Assembly: GCF_902806685.2 (NCBI RefSeq)
Contig: NC_048536.1
Location: forward strand, 6,696,001 to 6,760,000
Length of the DNA: 64,000 nt
Reading direction: 5' to 3'
DNA from: Maniola hyperantus
Lineage: Eukaryota > Arthropoda > Insecta > Lepidoptera > Nymphalidae
Shown: in pieces, positions 45,852 to 56,625 of the stretch
How the letters are laid out: each line of letters opens with the position of its first letter
How positions within the stretch are numbered: position 1 is the stretch's first letter
Notes under the pieces: model-generated
Database searches by the model: none
Seen by the model: the letters and a program-made list of their open reading frames with translations, nothing else
Told to the model about the DNA's origin: nothing
Translations under genes and position numbers: made by a program

Positions 45852-46037
45852 CATGCACAATCATCCAGATAAAGGGATCCTAGTGACTTTTTAGTTGTAC
45901 TAACTATAGGTAAGGTACTTTTGTCAATAATTGCATTTATAGTTTTTACGCGCACAGAATTTAAGAAGAGTTTATTTGTAGTGCACTCAAAATAAACAGT
46001 TTGGTTGACAAAGATTTGTATATAAATACTTGTTGAG
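45852..46037 (-). CDS. Unidentified coding-like block with splice-like ends
   Basis: On the minus strand AAAAATTGCAG precedes an open stretch of about 62 codons. Its peptide includes YFECTTNKLFLNSVRVKT and STTKKSLGSLYLDDCAWKL, and a possible donor (CTAG, then GTACTAG) follows. The frame runs on for a few codons past that donor to a TAG. The composition resembles protein, but frames of this length arise by chance here. No family recognised. It is on the opposite strand to the candidate exon at 4141. Confidence 0.22.
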
Positions 46038-46494
46038 CTCCTGCAATTTTTAAACTAAATGAATACAATTTTTATTAAATTGTATTCTGAAACTAATTGG
46101 TTTTCTATCTTATAGAAAATCAGCTTCTGCGAAGCAATAGCGTAGAGTAGGATGTGCCGGCACCGATGGGCTAACAAATGAAATTAATGCATTCCTCCAG
46201 AGAAATAAATGTCATTAGTTCCACTCGATGAGATCGCTACAGAGAAGAATGAACTTTCTGATGAAAACATAATTTATTATCAAGTCAACGATCGTTGATA
46301 CTTACCGACTTACAGGAGTTTTATGATAATATTATAACTACCTGCTAACTAGCACCAGCTTCTTACGTACCTACCTATAAGTATACTTACCGTACCTAAA
46401 ATTTGAATGTGTACCTAAATACATTTAGACACCTTCCTCGTAATTTTTATTTTTTAATTCTCAACTCTAATTAATCTCAAATTTTATTTTCATT
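46038..46494. other. No feature recognised
   Basis: Nothing recurrent. Confidence 0.4.
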
Positions 46495-46630
46495 TTCAAT
46501 CTCATCTGTGGTGGTAAGTGACGATGCAGCGGGCTAACTTGGAAGGGGTATGGTAGTTTTTTTAAACCCACGACTCTTTCCGGTTTCCCTATTGGAACGC
46601 TAAATCGCTTGGCGGCATGTCTTTGCCGGA
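46495..46630 (-). mobile_element. SINE-4 body fragment
   Basis: GGTAAGTGACGATGCAGCGG and TTGGAACGCTAAATCGCTTG-like words follow the same order as 28743-28865. The tRNA-like head is absent. Confidence 0.55.
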
Positions 46631-47944
46631 AATGATAAAAACAAAATGATGCTGGAAACCAAATAGAAATCCACTGAGAAGCTTTATGCTAAGCATTAAA
46701 GTCCGCCTATTGTGCATCATTTTTCATTCTCAACGCAAACAGCGAGGTGTTATAAGTTTGACCGCTTTATCTGTCTGTAGGGCTGTATATTTGTGTGTGG
46801 CATCGTAGCACTCAAACGGGATACAGATTGCGACTTTATTTTATACTATTTAGAAAAGAGAAAAGAAGAAATAGGAAGGCATGTAGAACCGAATATAAAA
46901 TAATGTATAACAACTATTATATTATAAAAGGTTATGAGAAGCAGAATTGTATGAAAGAATGTAAGTTACGAGTGTTCGTTGGATGAATACTACATGTTCC
47001 ATTGTGTGGTCCGGTTATGCCTTATTTTATCTAAATCCCATTTGTGCTCCACGCATAAATCGCCAGCCAAGGCGCGCACTGCGTGAACATTCTCTTATTG
47101 CTCTGTAGACGTGCCAAGAACTGTAAATAAGGACGACCTCTTTGTTGAAAATTATGCTGATAGTATGTTTTGGTTTAAAAGAATTTTCAGCGGTGCTTAC
47201 TTGGAACGACAACGAACACGAACTTGGATGTCGCAACTACAATTCACCATTAGGCCCGATATCCACCAAAACGAAGATGGGTGGAGATGTATTTCGCCGA
47301 TCAATCTGATTCTTAATAGATCACTTGAAAAATAATATTATAATCATCTTTACTATTATGTATACGTAGGTCGGCTAAATTCACTTGTTATTCAGAGTAC
47401 CTTCTTCATCTCTCAAATATCTGATTAGTTGACTGAAATCTCCCTCCGCTCCGCTTAAGTGACCTACTTTTGACGATTCAAAAGTACTTATAAAAGTTTA
47501 ATTGAATAATTATTTTGATTATGATATTTTGATTTTCGAACTTCAAGTAAATTCGAAATTCAATCATGAACCGCAACTCATTGGTAGGTATTTCTGGCGA
47601 CTTTTTTTATTAAAGTTTGTGTCAGTTTTACATATTATTAATACCTGACTTATTTGTATAAAAAGTTTAAAAAAGTGCTCAAAAATCTGTCAACAAAATC
47701 AACTCGTAATTTTACATACTTTTTCAACTAATCTTGAGCCTTTTGTCGGCACTTCTTTTTTCGATTTTCCGAACCGGTTGTAGAGTATTGACATAATATT
47801 ATAATTGGCTGTCGTCCTACATGAAATATATAAACTGATTTCAATCCATTTTATTTTATTAATGTGTATGAAAGTTAATACATCATTTACCATTTTAGGA
47901 CGTAAGTAATATTCTCCGAGAAAGCTTTAATTTTGATCGGAACA
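46631..47944. other. No gene recognised
   Basis: The frame at 47111-47335 and its antisense show no features of a family. The rest is AT-rich. Confidence 0.35.
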
Positions 47945-48075
47945 GAATAGATCGTAAAATTGGCCCATCGCCATTGCAGTAAAAGTGTAACTAAATTGCT
48001 GGGACATTTTAGTCGACAAATGAAGTGGATCAAAAAAGAATCCAGGTCAGTACACTAGGGATTTAGTTCCGAATT
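47945..48075 (+). repeat. Dispersed repeat, inverted copy at 61595-61735
   Basis: CCATTGCAGTAAAAGTG, a GTCGACAAATG-like word and CAGTACACTAGGGATTT occur in this order here and in reverse at 61595-61735. The family is unidentified. Confidence 0.6.
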
Positions 48076-48502
48076 TCAGTTTTAGTTACAGCTACATTTT
48101 CAGAAAAGCTCGTTGTATCAGTATTCCTACATATAATTTAGTTTAGGTATTTAGGTATACTTATTTAAGTTTTCTTTAATTTGCTTAAAAGATAACCAAA
48201 TCGCAGATACCTCGGAGAAACGCGTAAGCGACGCAATTTGCACGGCGCTATAGATCTTGTGGAGTTAGTTTTTCACTCGGTTTATTGTCAGTCCTCGGTA
48301 ATAAGATCGTTGGGGCGCGTATAGTTTGCCTGTTTTAAGTAAACTAAGAAAACTAAAGTAGGTAGGTATATATAGGTAGATAGGTATCTTGCGTGGATTT
48401 TACAAACACACCTAATATGTATGGTTTGATCTGGTTAGGTAAAGTAATGGATTGATTACAACAGGTAGCACCTACCTACAAGTGTAACAGGTTTAGATTA
48501 TT

Positions 48503-48640
48503 TTAAATATCCCATGGGAACTCTTTGATTTTCCGAGATACAGACGACATAGGCTATTTTTTATCCCGGAAAATCAAAAAGTTCCCACGGGATTTTTAAA
48601 AACTTAAATCCACGCTGGTGAAGTCGCGGGCATAATCTAG
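48503..48640. mobile_element. HEL-B fold-back rearrangement
   Basis: ATCCCATGGGAACTCTTTGA and TTTTCCGAGATA at the left face TTATCCCGGAAAATCAAAAA and TTCCCACGGGATTTTTAAAA at the right, giving an inverted repeat of HEL-B sequence. The intact 3' end with CTAG is at 48637-48640. Same kind of arrangement as 29587-29826. Confidence 0.7.
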
Positions 48641-49018
48641 TATAGAATATATTAGAAACATGTCTGTCTGCATTGGAAAAGCTCCTAAAGCTACATACAA
48701 ATTGATATCACGCATCCCGCAGTGCAGCTAGTAAAGTAATTGAGACAGAAACATATATGAGTCTTCAACACTGCCTTGACACTAACTGATTAGTTCTCAT
48801 TTAAATGGATGGAAATCGCACTTCACACTCGGAAGTTACCTATATGCGCAATTGTAGGCTTTGCTATAATGTTTGACTACATTTGCTGCATTAAATGAGC
48901 TAGTGATCGCTCTTCACAGCCTTTTGGCAAACGGACACCCCTACCTGTTCTACATAGTATATTACAGTATTAGTGTATCCTCATACTGCATTCTCAGAAA
49001 TTTACACAGACTATGTTA

Positions 49019-49184
49019 CAGTAGCCGACAGGAAATATTGTACAGCCTTTAGAAAGAGCGGTTTCGTAGAGCCGTAGAGCGTTGTCTCTGTCCTTGAGAC
49101 CGACAAAATGTCTTCGACGCTCTACGAATCCGAAATCTCATTCTAAAGGTCGATACCCGATGTACTCTTTCTTGCCAGCTACTG
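49019..49184. mobile_element. Palindromic MITE with TA duplication
   Basis: The ends CAGTAGCCGACAGGAAA and CAGTAGCTGGCAAGAAA (reverse) are flanked by TA at 49017-49018 and 49185-49186. Internal CCTTTAGAAAGAG and its counterpart CTCATTCTAAAGG, plus two GTAGAGCGT-type motifs, are shared with 56078-56265. TA duplication suggests Tc1/mariner. Confidence 0.8.
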
Positions 49185-49186
49185 TA

Positions 49187-49853
49187 TTTTTATGCAGGAA
49201 AAATTTGTACCTGCCGAGTGACGATAACTTTGATGAAAATATGCTCACTTACTCGATATTTGATAAAAGTACAATAAAAGCACTTCCTCAGATTTTTACA
49301 TCATACAGTGTCCGCAAAATAAATCGCACCAACTTTTGTTGCAACATATTAATAATATGTTCTACATAGGTACAGCCAAGGATATTAAGCCCACTAAGGT
49401 CTTATCTGTACATTGCATTACACCTCATGTTCTGGTCTTATTGTACTACCTACTTGTATTGCGATCAACGTAACTTACAGGAAAACGCATTGAGTATTAT
49501 ACTTTTGACGCATATCTACTCCATAATACAAGAACGCAATTATGTCTCGTTAACTTCGCTTTACGATTGAACGAAATTCTTCTAATCCATTAGTTTGGGA
49601 GTTGTATCTTTATGCGAGTATATTATTACCGACTAAGACCCGAAAAACGAGTCACAGAGAGTGTAGCTTTATGATACCTGTATGTTTTTACACGCACATT
49701 ATGATAAGAAATGAGCGCATAATACTTAAGGTCGTATCAAACTGTCATAAATCGAGTTCGTGACTCGAATACTGGTGACAGTGAAAGTTAAAGTATTCTT
49801 CTGCTTATCTTTTCTTACATATTAACAATGCTCATCATCACCATCATTAACCG
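49187..49853. other. No feature recognised
   Basis: Nothing recurrent. Confidence 0.4.
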
Positions 49854-50520
49854 ACTTCAAAAAAAGGAGGAGGTTCTCAATTCGTCGGAATCTTTTTTTT
49901 TTTTAATGTATGTTTCCCGATTACTCAAAAACGCCTGGACCGATTTTGAAAATTCTTTTTTTGTTTAAAAGGGTATACTTCAAAGTTGGTCCCATTTCAA
50001 TTTGGTGAAGATCTGATGAACATCTTCGAAGATAGATACTGGAACTCCTCAACGGATAAGAGTAAATTGCTCGCGATCAGTGTAATAGCTTAGTAAACAG
50101 TAGATTTTTAACCAGTCATAGCATAATTTCATGGGGCCACTAAAAATTGTGAAATAAAATTTTTTTACAAAAAAAATAAAAACCGACTTCGTTACATAAA
50201 CACTAAAAATTGAAAAATAATTTAATTTATTACCGAATATATTATGTATACAAGAGTTAATATAGTTCCATAATAATATTTTTTGGGGTCGGTGCCAATG
50301 AGGTGCCATTGTGGAGTCCCATAAAAATATGAAGTCTAGACGATTCGCGCAGCTAAAGCTAATTGGCACCGGCACCAAAAAGTATTATTAGGGAACTATA
50401 TTAACTCTTGTATAACATAATATATTCGGTAATAAATTAAATTATTTTTCAATTTTTAGTGTTTATGTAACGAAGTCGGTTTTTATTTTTTTTGTAAAAA
50501 AATTTTATTTCACAATTTTT
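49854..50520 (-). mobile_element. Fold-back element, copy 2
   Basis: The reverse of 36196-36858. It runs from ACCGACTTCAAAAAAAGGAG to the palindrome (about 50145-50520), whose arms end in AAAAATTGTGAAATAAAA on one side and the complement on the other. The two copies differ at only a few positions, so both are fairly young. One arm is about 25 bp longer here than in copy 1. Confidence 0.85.
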
Positions 50521-50869
50521 TTAACCCATCAACGGAATACAGGTCTTCTCTCATAATGAGAAGGGTTAAGTAGGTAATTATTTATTACCACAGCCTGAAG
50601 AGATTATTCGTACAGTCGGCTGACGGAGACGTCTATAGACAGAGCAATCCTGCGGGGTCACGGGAGCGAGCCGGGTGAGGGATTATACCGACCAGCTGAA
50701 GTTAAACTGAGCTAGCTTTCTAAGGTAGGGTAGATAACTAAAATAGTTAGCAAAAGCTTAGTAGTGGAATTCGTTCGGATAAATAAGTGTTACGACCATA
50801 AAGCTGGGTCATTCCACAAATATCAAGAGCGTCGCTCGTCTGACTACAGGTAGGTATTTACACTGTGCT

Positions 50870-51148
50870 ATTATTGTGATCACAGTGCGAGCCCTTGGGA
50901 CCCCAACGTCCTCATTTCCGATTTGATCACGTAGAGATACCCCAACCATAGCTCTCTGCATCTCCCGCTGAGTGACTCTAAGGTTTTTTTAAGTCATATG
51001 AGGTACTTAACGACTATGTCTCGAATCCATATGTCATTATTGGCAACACGCACTGTTTAAAGACGTTGGTATTCTAGCACTGAGAAATTTTGGACAGCCG
51101 ATTCGGATTCGGCGGCTAATCTCTTTCTCAAAATTGGACCTACCTAGC
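50870..51148 (-). pseudogene. RTE-like LINE, inverted RT-side part
   Basis: On the minus strand, with frameshifts and stops, the translation gives GRSNFEKEISRRIRIG at 51148 inward, then a weaker stretch, then RVTQREMQRAMVGVSLRDQI near 50930. These are motifs from the region after the RT core of RTE-type proteins in Lepidoptera, by memory. The segment is upside down relative to the C-terminal part that follows it. Confidence 0.7.
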
Positions 51149-51330
51149 CGGAAAGCACAGCGTTGGAGGATCCCCTACTAGGTGGATAGACGACATCAAA
51201 CGAGTCGCAGGGAAACCCTGTATTTAGGCGGCGCAAGACCGTGGCGTTTAAAAGTCCCTACAAAAGACATAAAATATATTGTGTCCAGCAGTGGACTTAT
51301 CAGTTGACGATTATAATGATGCCTTTTGGC
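51149..51330 (+). pseudogene. RTE-like LINE, C-terminal part
   Basis: The plus-strand frame reads GGSPTRWIDDIKRVAGKPC, stop, AAQDRGV, stop, KSLQKT; the next frame continues with YCVQQWTYQ. The order TRWIDDIKRVAG, AAQDR, YVQQWT is the C-terminus of RTE-type proteins. Internal stops and a frameshift make it dead. Confidence 0.78.
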
Positions 51331-51439
51331 TTGAGACCTTTTGGTTGTAATGCTCAAGTACTTAGAGGAGCCGGGATAACCAAACCCTTATATATAACTG
51401 GTGATGTGTGGCACAATTTATTTTTGTTATTTATTTATT

Positions 51440-51655
51440 TATCATGTCTCCATATCTTCCCGTAGATGTCGTAAAAGGCGACTAAGGTATAAGCCAAATT
51501 GTGGCGGTGCTGATGTAGGCACTTATTCACCAAACCAAAGCATTCCCATGAAGCATGCCAAATCACCTACAACATAATATTATTGTCTGGAAGGACATAT
51601 TGCCGACCCCATGCCGAACCCACATAGCATGGGATAAATTGACAAGAAGAAGAAG
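51440..51655 (+). mobile_element. Retroelement 3' untranslated fragment
   Basis: GTAGATGTCGTAAAAGGCGA, ACCTACAACATAATATTATT and CACATAGCATGGGATAAATT precede an (AAG)n tail. This arrangement recurs at the ends of lepidopteran LINE copies, by memory. Confidence 0.5.
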
Positions 51656-51750
51656 AATCTTTATCGTGATGTTTGCTGCACTACTGTAGTATATTACTGT
51701 ATTGTATTGTAGGCAAATAATACGTTAATTAATGCTGTATTGTAAATGAA

Positions 51751-51972
51751 CTAGCTTATGCTCGCGATTTCGTCCGCGTGGACTACACAAACTTCAAACC
51801 CCTATTTCACCCCCCATAAGGGTTGAATTTTCAAAAATCCTTTCTTAGCAGATGCTTACCTCATAATAGCTATCTGCATGCCAAATTTCAGCCCGATCCG
51901 TCCAGTAGTTTAAGCTGTGCATTGATAGATCAGTCAGTCAGTCAATCCTCCTTTTATATATAATATTAAAGA
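51751..51972 (-). mobile_element. HEL-A copy
   Basis: CTAGCTTATGCTCGCGATTT at the left, TAGCTATCTGCATGCCAAAT, then a short CAGT tract. It carries CACCCCCCATAAGGG where other copies have CACCCCTTAGGAG. Confidence 0.8.
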
Positions 51973-52298
51973 TAAGATATACCTATTGCGGTTAATTTCA
52001 AATTCAAATTGAAAAAATTAGAACAACTATTGTCAGTTTTATAGGGCAAGTTGCATAGCGCCATGAAGTCTAGACGTTTGTGCCATTAACAGTTAATTTA
52101 CTTGTTGAAAATAGGGAACTGCAAAAAGTTAAATTGCCCATTTAGGCATGTAGCGAACTATATTTTATTGCTCGGTCACGGCAACATTGTGACTTATTAC
52201 TTGAAACTTTAAAAAGAAAATTATATGTCCAAGTAAAAATACGCCTTACCAAGTAGTCGTAAACATCCACACCATCTGATTAATAGTAGTTTTTCAGG
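51973..52298. other. No feature recognised
   Basis: Nothing recurrent. Confidence 0.4.
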
Positions 52299-52474
52299 TT
52301 TTTTTTTTTAAAAGAATATTAGCCATGTTAAAATGACTAATATTCCCCTTTCCTCTCCAATTAAGCGTCAGGATTGTGCTAGGAGTAGGTACGACAATAG
52401 TGCAACGGGCGGGGTTTGAACCGTCGACCTTTCGGTTTTCAGTCCACTCCTATACCGGTTGAGCTATTGAGGCT
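52299..52474 (-). mobile_element. SINE-2 copy
   Basis: A T run at the left, then AGAATATTAGCCATGTTAAA, TGCAACGGGCGGGGTTTGAA (B box in reverse) and CCGGTTGAGCTATTGAGGCT (A box in reverse). Full length and little changed. Confidence 0.85.
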
Positions 52475-52776
52475 CTAAAATTATTATTTTTATTATTATT
52501 GGTTATTTCTATCTCGTATAAAGCTGCAAATTGTAGAGCCAGCTTCAGTTTGAGATGTTTCTTCAAAGTTACGATATGGAGATTTTCAACGAGCGGAAAA
52601 TCTCGTAGGCATACAGCTTTAGAAACAGCAACGCGTTGTTGATTCTTTTGAAGATGCACATGTTCAAGGGCGGTGGTAATAACTTAACATGGTGAACCGG
52701 CACGTGTGCTTGCTGCATATAAAAACAACATACGAGTAAATAGCGGGTACGTACGTACTTACATGATGATTTTAAA

Positions 52777-52985
52777 TCTATATATATAAAAGGAAAAGGT
52801 GAGTGACTGACTGACTGACTGACTGATCTATCAACGCTCAGCTCAAACTACTGGACGGATCGCGCTGAAATTCGGCATGCAGATAGCTATTATGATGTAG
52901 GCGTCCGCTAAGAAAGGATATTTCAAAATTCAACCCCTAAAGGGGTAAAATAGGGGTTTGAAGTTTCTATGAAAGTCTGTCAGTT
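52777..52985 (+). mobile_element. HEL-A copy, first of an adjacent pair
   Basis: It begins TCTATATATATAAAAGG with an ACTG tract. After AGGGGTTTGAAGTTTC it changes to TATGAAAGTCTGTCAGTTTT in place of the usual hairpin end, a form also seen in the element at 61782. No CTAG. Confidence 0.75.
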
Positions 52986-53023
52986 TTAAAGTTAGAATCG
53001 CGAAATTTAGCAATTTACACTAA

Positions 53024-53250
53024 TCTAAATATGTAAAAGAAAAAGGTGACTGACTGACTGACTGACTGACTGATCTATCAACGTACAGCTCAAACTACTG
53101 GACGGATCGCGCTGAAATTTGGCATGCAGATAGCTATTAGGACGTAGGCATCCGCCAAGAAAGGATTTTTGAAAATTCAACCCCTAAGGGGGTGAAATAG
53201 GGGTATGAAATTTTTGTAGTCCACGCGGACGACGTCGCGAGCATAAGCTA
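53024..53250 (+). mobile_element. HEL-A copy, second of an adjacent pair
   Basis: From TCTAAATATGTAAAAGAAAA to the hairpin CCACGCGGACGACGTCGCGA and CTAT (CTAG with one change). Only 38 bp separate it from the copy before. Confidence 0.8.
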
Positions 53251-53343
53251 TAAGTAGTTATTGATATTTCGACTCAATCGCACGACGGGTCCACTACTCA
53301 TGCAACTGGATCGAAATATCGATAGTTCACATAGTTTATCGTG

Positions 53344-53521
53344 GTACGTATAGTACGCGACAGGTCGAGGTAGCAATAGGGGTATGAGGTGCGGGGACGC
53401 CCCGTACACTAGCACGTCACCCGCGCTATTCCGCAACGGGTAAGCGCGGGGGCTGTGCGGGTGTGCGCGGCGTCACCACGCCGATTGCCACCTGAACCTG
53501 TCGTGTACTGTACCTACGCAC
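53344..53521. mobile_element. GC-rich palindromic MITE
   Basis: The left arm GTATAGTACGCGACAGGTCG with GAGGTAGCAATAGGGG and the right arm CGATTGCCACCTGAACCTGT with CGTGTACTGTACCTACG pair with mismatches; the centre is about 53426-53440. A half copy is at 1-92. Confidence 0.7.
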
Positions 53522-53633
53522 TACTTACATTAGTTTATGTCGTTAAACCACGAAATAAGCCTAAAATTAATCTACACTGCACCTAAGTATACTTAAATTA
53601 TCTTTAAATTCTTCTCGCGTCGGCGGTCCCCGG

Positions 53634-53722
53634 TTGAATTATCGTGCAAAATGTCGAAAAAATACGACTGTAGTACGGAACCCTCATTGCGCGAGCCTGA
53701 CTCGCACTTGGCCGGTTTTTTC
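53634..53722 (+). mobile_element. GTC element, 3' end only
   Basis: TTGAATTATCGTGCAAAATG to GACTCGCACTTGGCCGG and T6. It sits against the LINE remnant that follows. Confidence 0.75.
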
Positions 53723-53840
53723 CCTGTTAGAGGCCGTACGGAAGCCAGTTGCAGAAGGGTGTGTCGACCGCTTCTCGAATCTGGTCGGACCAACGCAACG
53801 TCTTCGGCTTCGTCCGCGGGGTCTCTTTTCTCCGTTCTAG
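53723..53840 (-). pseudogene. Possible LINE C-terminal remnant
   Basis: On the minus strand two frames give GRSRRRC and then SDQIREAVDTPF. RRRW followed by DQIRE is a pattern near the C-terminus of some non-LTR proteins. One frameshift; short; tentative. Confidence 0.35.
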
Positions 53841-54599
53841 CCAGTGATCAGCAGTAATCTTCAAATAAATTCACCAAAAAGACGAAGCTCTATGCCGTTA
53901 ACGTCCAGAATTCTCTCATTCTCAAAAGTCTCCATTATTTTTATAACCACCTCTATTCTCTATCTAATATTTTCAACAATTCCTTAGTTATTTCCCACTT
54001 AAAATTTTATGTAAATTTGCTTTCGCAATACTATGGAGTCGGAAAATTGCTTAAATACTCAAGCAATGGAATAATAAAGAGCAATTCTGCAATTATGAAA
54101 ATGCCGAACTTTTATTAAAAGAAATATTATTCATTTTACTTTAATAGAGTGAATGAACGGGATCTTGAATCTAAAGTGCAGAAAAATCCGCTGGCATTTT
54201 TTTTGTGTAAAAATAAGTAAGTACCTACCAGTTTTTATTGTCAAAATTAATGGTTTCAGCTTTCGGATAAACTTACATATTTTTTTTGGATTACAAGTTA
54301 TTGTTTCATTAAAGCAGAAGCCTTAACTAATGCAGGGATGCACACATGACAAAGTGCAAATTTATCCAAGTAGAATCGGAAAAACCATTGTATACTTGTT
54401 GTGCTTTTTGTATTTCTGTTCTCTGTACTAAATGGGTCCAATAAAAGTCTATTCACGGCATACATCTATTTCGTCTAATTGATAGGTAAGTATCTAGTTA
54501 TAGACGATGCCTTCCTTTTTTAAATCATAGGCAGGCAGTAACATTCTTAGAGGGACTAAAAAGCTTAGCTAATCAAGGGTTCTCCCAAATATATAATAT
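53841..54599. other. No feature recognised
   Basis: AT-rich, no coding frame. Confidence 0.4.
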
Positions 54600-54890
54600 T
54601 ATAGTATTTTTATCTCACGAAGCGACGCGCGCTTTACTTGTGGTAACCAAGTGTACAATACAAGGCACGCATGTGTGCGTGAAGAGAGTAGCGTTAGCAC
54701 ATACATCCTAACAAATGGAATTAGGAATTATATACCCAAACGTGAATATAAATCTGTGTGACTTATTTTTTGTTGTTTATTGTGTAAAATAAATGATTAA
54801 ATAAAAAATAAATGATATTTTGAAGGAACAGATCTTTTAAGAACTGAATAAAATGACAAATGGTTACTTTTTAAATATATTTTAGTCAAC

Positions 54891-55095
54891 TCAATGAGAA
54901 TCATTCGAATCATCATCATAATCAGTGTCAGTTTCATCGGAATCATCTTGTAAAGAATATCGGCAAAGTTCATACAAAACTTTTACCTTGAATGCGTCTA
55001 TGTAGGAAAAAATATTAATACCACAGGGGGTCCATTACTTAAACATAATCACCAAGATTTTTCATTTCAGGATTCATCCAAAAAAAGATATTAAT
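54891..55095 (-). pseudogene. Acidic C-terminal coding remnant inside the long-TIR element
   Basis: On the minus strand 54891-55022 reads FSYIDAFKVKVLYELCRYSL followed by QDDSDETDTDYDDDSNDSH and a stop. Upstream, in another frame, IFFWMNPEMKNLGDYV is seen (55042-55095) before a stop. The acidic run next to a cysteine-bearing helix could be the end of a transposase. The frame change shows decay. I know no matching family, and low-complexity D/S coding can arise by chance from GAT-like repeats. Confidence 0.35.
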
Positions 55096-56077
55096 ATTTT
55101 TATATTTTAAGATTATGAAAGTAACGTAGTGGTTACATACTCTTTGGTTGGTAGTATATGCAAAATTGATGCATTAATATTATCAAGTAAAAACACTTAA
55201 GAGTTGTGTGCCCAATTCGTGAGTCAGAGACTTTGACAAGTGACATTTGCAACTGCAAATGCACGAATCACGCGCATGCGCACAAAGAGTAGCAAACGAA
55301 CACAGCTAAGATACTTACCTACTAAACAATGGTCCTTTATATGCCATTGGCATTAGCATTGTCTATAAAAGATCTATTTCAGTATTTAACATGATGTACT
55401 AGTCTGTGATTATAGTTTAGTTGTTATCACGTAAACAGTTCTGATTTGACAATGGAACCAAGATCCCTATGAATCACGGATAGTTGGTAACTACCTCTTC
55501 TAGAAAGGCAATATGCAACCAATCCGGAGCAAGGCTCTCATATTTTGATAGAGCCAAAACACACGAGTAGATATAGACCAGAGAGGAAGCTTGTGATTAA
55601 AGATAAACTAGAAACTGGAAAAAACTGCGAATACAACTGAAATACAAGTCTTGAAGTTGTTATTTTATTTGTAAGTATAAATTCCTTTTACCCCAATTTT
55701 TACCATGTTTTATCCTTTAAGGTTTTATCTCATTCAAATGCATATGCTATCTCTATGTTAAGATGACATTCCAATAATCTATTAAAAATCAAAAGTTTTT
55801 ATTCTTCTATAAATAAAATAAATAAAATCAGATATAAAGCCTTTTTCATTTATTCTGCTTTTGATATAAAACCTCATTTAAAACAACAGCGATTATAAAT
55901 ACTTGTCAAGACTTTGTCAAGATGGCACTGGCAATAAGTGTTGCGATTAATTTTATTTTAATTACGACTTACAATATATATGTAAGTTGTTTAATAGCTC
56001 TTGGATAATGCTCTATAAGTATAAAGAAAAGAAAATATTCAACTTTTTAGACGTCCAGTAAACTCAACACTAATATA

Positions 56078-56265
56078 CAGTACCTACGCGGCAGAAAATA
56101 ATGTACATCGACCTTTAGAAAGAGGTAGCGGTTTTGTAGAGCATCGCCTCTGTCGTTAAGACTGACAAAACGTCACATAGGTATGAGTGACAGAAACAAC
56201 GCTCTACAAAACCGAAATCTCATTCTAAAGGTTGATGTACATTATTTTCTGCAGCGTACCTACTG
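56078..56265. mobile_element. Palindromic MITE with TA duplication, nested
   Basis: The ends CAGTACCTACGCGGCAGAAA and CAGTAGGTACGCTGCAGAAA (reverse) are flanked by TA at 56076-56077 and 56266-56267. The inner ATCGACCTTTAGAAAGAG and CTCATTCTAAAGGTTGAT are shared with 49019-49184. It is inserted in the 2.64-kb element. Confidence 0.82.
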
Positions 56266-56394
56266 TAAATAAGCGCGGATGTAAGTGCGATGGTTTGGTA
56301 TCAAACAAGTCTAGGTATGCACTATAGTTTTGTATCGGGCATTGTGTAGAGATGTTCTGGTAAAATTACGTTGATGCATTTACGGAATATACCT

Positions 56395-56625
56395 AACCAT
56401 AATATTATAAATGCGAAACGGAACTACGGATTGATGTAATTTTTTGCATGAGTATAGTTACACTAGAGCCTAGAGCCGTAAAGCCAGTTTAAGCGCAGAC
56501 AAATAAACTGTTCCCATTAACCAACCATTACAAACCAACTATGACATCAAAAATTGTTGTAACAAACCCTTAATAATTATTATTTCCTTGAGCCACGTGG
56601 GGGCGAAGCTGCGGGTAATAGTTAG
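56395..56625 (+). mobile_element. HEL-B variant, degraded
   Basis: ACCATAATATTATAAATGCG at the left and CACGTGGGGGCGAAGCTGCG with GGGTAATAGTTAG at the right are the two ends of the family; the middle is changed. Confidence 0.5.

Noticed and set aside
50049..50378. 109-codon minus-strand frame
   Set aside because: It lies across the palindrome and unique part of the fold-back element; the copy at 36196 breaks it and it has no protein character.
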